8,503 nt of DNA, from positions 1 to 8,503 of the forward strand of contig SVMP01000092.1 of NCBI GenBank assembly GCA_015067385.1, read 5' to 3'. The position numbers and the translations under genes were made by a program. A model generated the notes under the pieces. The model ran no database searches and had not been told where the DNA came from. It was given only the letters and a program-made list of their open reading frames with translations. This stretch comes from Oscillospiraceae bacterium. Lineage in GTDB: Bacteria > Bacillota > Clostridia > Oscillospirales > UBA644. Shown here in pieces: positions 6,319 through 8,503 of this stretch (position 1 is the stretch's first letter; every line of letters begins with the position of its first letter).

Positions 6319-6407
6319 GTGGCTTTCGTCACCTAAACAGTGACGATTTTGCATAGCAAAACCAGCCCCAATTCCCTATATCAAGGAATCTTTCGTAAAC
6401 GAAAGCT
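6313..6407 (+). promoter_or_regulatory. Structured leader before the TtcA-like gene
   Basis: Several inverted repeats are packed here. TCGTCAC (6326-6332) pairs with GTGACGA (6340-6346) and is followed by TTTTGC, which is terminator-like. GGTTTTG (6313-6319) can enclose it by pairing with CAAAACC (6357-6363). TTTTGC (6347-6352) can also pair with GCAAAA (6356-6361). ATTCC (6371-6375) can pair with GGAAT (6385-6389). CTTTCGT (6390-6396) pairs with ACGAAAG (6399-6405) just before the ribosome binding site. GCTTTCGT (6322-6329) can instead pair with ACGAAAGC (6399-6406), breaking two of the local hairpins. No known riboswitch class was recognised, and no sigma-A promoter was found here. Confidence 0.45.
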
Positions 6408-6419
6408 ATGGAGATTAAT

Positions 6420-7166
6420 ATGCAACATATTTTATCTTTATTACGTAAAGCCGTTGACGAATACGGCATGATAAACGAGGGCGATAAGGTCGCTGTCGGC
6501 TGCTCGGGCGGCAAGGATTCGACGCTCATGCTCCTCGCTCTTGCAAAACTTTCCGCTTTTTATCCGAAAAAGTTTTCCGTTGTCGGCATCGCAATCGATA
6601 TGGGTGCAGGCATGGATTACACTCCGCTTATCGAGCTTTGCGAACGCGAAAATATCGAATTCATAATCAAAAAAACAGAGATAAAAAAGATCATTTTCGA
6701 TATCCGAAAAGAATCAAATCCTTGTTCTCTTTGCTCAAGAATGAGACGCGGAAGCCTTAACGATGCGGCGGTTGAAGTCGGTGCAAACAAAGTAGCTCTC
6801 GGCCATCACCGTGATGACGTTATCGAAACTTTCTTCCTCAGCCTTTTTCATGAATCGAGACTCAATACTTTCCAACCCGTTACTTATCTTTCGAGAAAAG
6901 ACCTCACAGTTATCCGCCCGATGGTATTTCTTCCCGAAAAAGATGTCAAAAACGCGGTCAGAAGGCTCGATATCCCCGTTCTTTTCAATCCCTGCCCGGC
7001 AAACGGCGAAACCGAACGTGAATCCATGAAAGATCTTCTTTCCGATCTTGATTTTAAATACAGAGGCGTAAAAGATCGCATTTTCGGCGCTATCGAACGT
7101 TCAAATCTCAGCGGTTGGGAAAAAGTCACCGATAAAAAAGATCAGTCGGAAAATTCTCAAAACTAA
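6420..7166 (+). CDS. TtcA-like PP-loop tRNA sulfurtransferase
   Basis: A 248-residue cytoplasmic ATP-dependent PP-loop protein of the TtcA/TilS superfamily. The PP-loop SGGKDS is at residues 29-34, and LGHHRDDVIETFFLSLF matches the TtcA pattern. Cys102 and Cys105 (NPCSLCSRMRRG) plus Cys192 (NPCPANG) give the three cysteines that hold the [4Fe-4S] cluster in TtcA, which makes 2-thiocytidine at tRNA position 32. The CPANGxTERE form of the last motif differs from the proteobacterial CxxC form, and I believe it is usual in Bacillota relatives. The exact tRNA target is therefore inferred. GGAG (6410-6413) lies 6 bases before ATG 6420, so this start is preferred over the in-frame ATG at 6408, whose own codon overlaps that site. 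It follows the structured leader and ends before the terminator at 7189. Confidence 0.87.
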   Translation: MQHILSLLRKAVDEYGMINEGDKVAVGCSGGKDSTLMLLALAKLSAFYPKKFSVVGIAIDMGAGMDYTPLIELCERENIEFIIKKTEIKKIIFDIRKESNPCSLCSRMRRGSLNDAAVEVGANKVALGHHRDDVIETFFLSLFHESRLNTFQPVTYLSRKDLTVIRPMVFLPEKDVKNAVRRLDIPVLFNPCPANGETERESMKDLLSDLDFKYRGVKDRIFGAIERSNLSGWEKVTDKKDQSENSQN

Positions 7167-7188
7167 CGCAATAATTCGATTAATACAC

Positions 7189-7223
7189 AACAGCAGCTCC
7201 GCATGATGCGAAACTGCTGTTTT
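7189..7223 (+). terminator. Terminator between convergent genes
   Basis: AACAGCAG (7189-7196) pairs with CTGCTGTT (7214-7221). A short inner CGC/GCG pairing (7200-7210) extends the structure, and TTTT follows (7220-7223). It ends the TtcA-like transcript. On the minus strand the trailing T content is weaker, so it may stop the XRE transcript less efficiently; that gene's stop codon is only 2 bases away. Confidence 0.8.
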
Positions 7224-7224
7224 A

Positions 7225-8391
7225 TCATTCCTGAGTTTTTTTGACCCATTCGTCCCAACGTGGATCGGCTTGCATTTCGACAGCAACGTCATTACTGTCA
7301 GGAATACATATCCAAGGCCAATAGGACGGTAATTGTGCTGCGTGACTGTCGAAGTCCGTTCCTTTGGGGTTCAGTTTTACGTTTTTCAATAACGGGGATC
7401 CGAACGTCATATCTGTGTTCGAAGAGAATCTTTCACACTTTTTTATGTGCTCAAGAGCTTTATCAAGAGAATTGAAAGCTTTGTCATGTTTTCCGTTTCG
7501 CCATTGCATTGTTGACAGATAAAGATATAAATAAGCGGAAGTTTTTCTGTAGTCACCGTATTCTTCGTCCGGGCAAACTATATCAAATATATCTGCCGCC
7601 TTCTTTATAAATTCCTCAGCTTCTTCGGTCGTGATGTTTTCGTAGTTTGCTGCAACAGCATCTCCGATCATTTCAGCCGCAATACCGAGAAGTTTTAAAA
7701 TCGTTTCTGAAAACTTTGCTGCGCGCTCTTTACCGTCGCAGGTCGTGAGTTGCAAAAAGTCTCTGCAACAATGAATGTCCGGAACGGTATCGGAAAGCAT
7801 ATCTGCTTTTTCATATTCTCCGATGTTTGCGTAAAGATGGGAGAGATTGATGATCGCAGTATTTCGTTCTGAACCGTTTTCGAGTATGGGAATTATTTTT
7901 TCGTATATAGCTATCGCTTCCGACCATTCTGTATATGTTCTGTGTCTCTCAACGTCAAAAATATCATATCCTTCATGATCTGTCAAATGATATTCTCCGT
8001 AACGAACATAACCCGCATTGTAAAGCACCGAAGCAAGACAAAGCATGATCCTTTCGTTCGCAGGAAATTCGATCATCGCTTCCCTTGCAAGAGCAAGACA
8101 TTCATCAATATTGATATCCTCTCCGTTGTTTTGCGCGTTCATAGTATTGATCTTATATATGATCTTGTCGATCTTTTTTGAACGTTCATTATTGTACCCA
8201 AACAGTTCATCGATCGTTACTCCGAAATAATTGGCAATAGACGGCATAAGCTCCATATCGGGATAACTTCCACCCGACTCCCAACGCGATACCGCCTGCG
8301 AAGTCACACCGAGTGCGTCTGCGAGCATTTCTTGTGTGCGTCCGTCTCTGTGTCGTAATTCACGTATTTTTGCGCCTAAATTAAGTTGCAT
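7225..8391 (-). CDS. XRE-family regulator with TPR-like C-terminal domain
   Basis: A 388-residue protein. Residues 6-65 are a canonical XRE/Cro helix-turn-helix: LGAKIRELR, then TQEMLADALGVTSQAVSRWE (19-38), then YPDMELMPSIANYFGVTIDELFG. A short linker leads to about 310 residues of paired amphipathic helices resembling tetratricopeptide repeats, for example ECLALAREAMIEFPANERIML and AIINLSHLYANIGEYEKADM. It closes on a Trp-rich tail (SYWPWICIPDSNDV... DPRWDEWVKKTQ). The layout recalls regulators whose helical repeats bind a peptide or protein, but no ligand is evident. GGAGG lies 7 bases before the ATG at 8391. It has its own promoter with a palindrome at the transcription start, suggesting self-regulation. 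It is convergent with the TtcA-like gene, and its targets are not visible in the window. Confidence 0.93.
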   Translation of the reverse strand: MQLNLGAKIRELRHRDGRTQEMLADALGVTSQAVSRWESGGSYPDMELMPSIANYFGVTIDELFGYNNERSKKIDKIIYKINTMNAQNNGEDINIDECLALAREAMIEFPANERIMLCLASVLYNAGYVRYGEYHLTDHEGYDIFDVERHRTYTEWSEAIAIYEKIIPILENGSERNTAIINLSHLYANIGEYEKADMLSDTVPDIHCCRDFLQLTTCDGKERAAKFSETILKLLGIAAEMIGDAVAANYENITTEEAEEFIKKAADIFDIVCPDEEYGDYRKTSAYLYLYLSTMQWRNGKHDKAFNSLDKALEHIKKCERFSSNTDMTFGSPLLKNVKLNPKGTDFDSHAAQLPSYWPWICIPDSNDVAVEMQADPRWDEWVKKTQE

Positions 8392-8412
8392 ATTCGTGCC
8401 TCCAATATATTT

Positions 8413-8426
8413 ATCACCGGTGTGAT
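8413..8426. promoter_or_regulatory. Likely operator of the XRE-TPR gene
   Basis: ATCAC (8413-8417), CGGT, then GTGAT (8422-8426) form a 14-base inverted repeat. It covers the predicted transcription start near 8423, a position where a bound repressor would block transcription. XRE proteins commonly bind such short palindromes in their own promoters; self-binding here is inferred. Confidence 0.5.
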
Positions 8427-8429
8427 CAT

Positions 8430-8458
8430 ATTATAGCACGTATGAGTGAAAAAAACAA
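8430..8458 (-). promoter_or_regulatory. Promoter of the XRE-TPR gene
   Basis: On the minus strand, TTGTTT (8453-8458), a 17-base spacer, and TATAAT (8430-8435) preceded by TGC (extended -10). The leader to the ATG at 8391 is about 30 bases. The remaining 8459-8503 shows no gene or clear signal. Confidence 0.8.
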
Positions 8459-8503
8459 TTATCAAATGGTTGTTTCAAATTCAACTGTTGTTTGGGTGTT
8501 GCA

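Noticed and set aside
6408..6419. An alternative start of the TtcA-like gene at ATG 6408.
   Set aside because: The GGAG at 6410-6413 overlaps that codon and is ideally spaced for ATG 6420; nothing suitable lies before 6408.

Overview
The window looks like a chromosomal segment from a low-to-moderate GC Gram-positive bacterium, most likely an anaerobic clostridial (Bacillota) lineage. The signs are strong GGAGG-type ribosome binding sites, a TTG start, sigma-A promoters of nearly perfect consensus, an L32 with both zinc-binding CxxC pairs preceded by a DUF177 (YceD/YlbN) gene, a radical SAM/DUF512 protein, and an XRE-TPR regulator of a type common in Clostridia. This assignment is inference from gene content, not from a database comparison. 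No tRNA, rRNA, CRISPR array, insertion sequence or phage gene was seen.

Layout. (1) Positions 1-2515, minus strand: a two-gene operon read from a perfect TTGACA-17-TATAAT promoter (2589-2617). The first gene encodes a stand-alone protein related to the catalytic domain of 2-oxo acid dehydrogenase E2 acyltransferases. The second, 36 bases downstream, encodes a large uncharacterised protein that may be glycosidase-like and runs off the left edge. (2) Positions 2697-4873, plus strand: a housekeeping operon of DUF177 (rRNA accumulation/L32 partner), rpmF (L32) and a PDZ-radical SAM-DUF512 protein, ending at a hairpin. (3) Positions 4846-6291, plus strand: a membrane-anchored beta-lactamase/PBP-fold protein. 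The -35 box of its promoter lies in the loop of the hairpin that ends the previous operon. (4) Positions 6292-6419: a leader unusually rich in inverted repeats, followed by a TtcA-like PP-loop tRNA thiolase (6420-7166). (5) A terminator at 7189-7223, then a convergent minus-strand XRE-TPR regulator (7225-8391) with its own promoter and a likely operator at the start of transcription.

How the genes may work together. Regions 2 and 4 are translation-related: ribosome protein and rRNA processing, and tRNA modification. The rest looks accessory. Two proteins look like pseudoenzymes. The beta-lactamase-fold protein has Gly and Glu where the SxxK serine and lysine should be. The E2-like protein has Glu and Ser where the catalytic His and Asp should be. 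These two proteins, the -35-in-hairpin promoter and the mutually exclusive foldings of the 6292-6419 leader are the points most worth following up. I saw no clear new multi-gene system; the E2-like/large-protein pair at the left end is the best candidate for an undescribed function.
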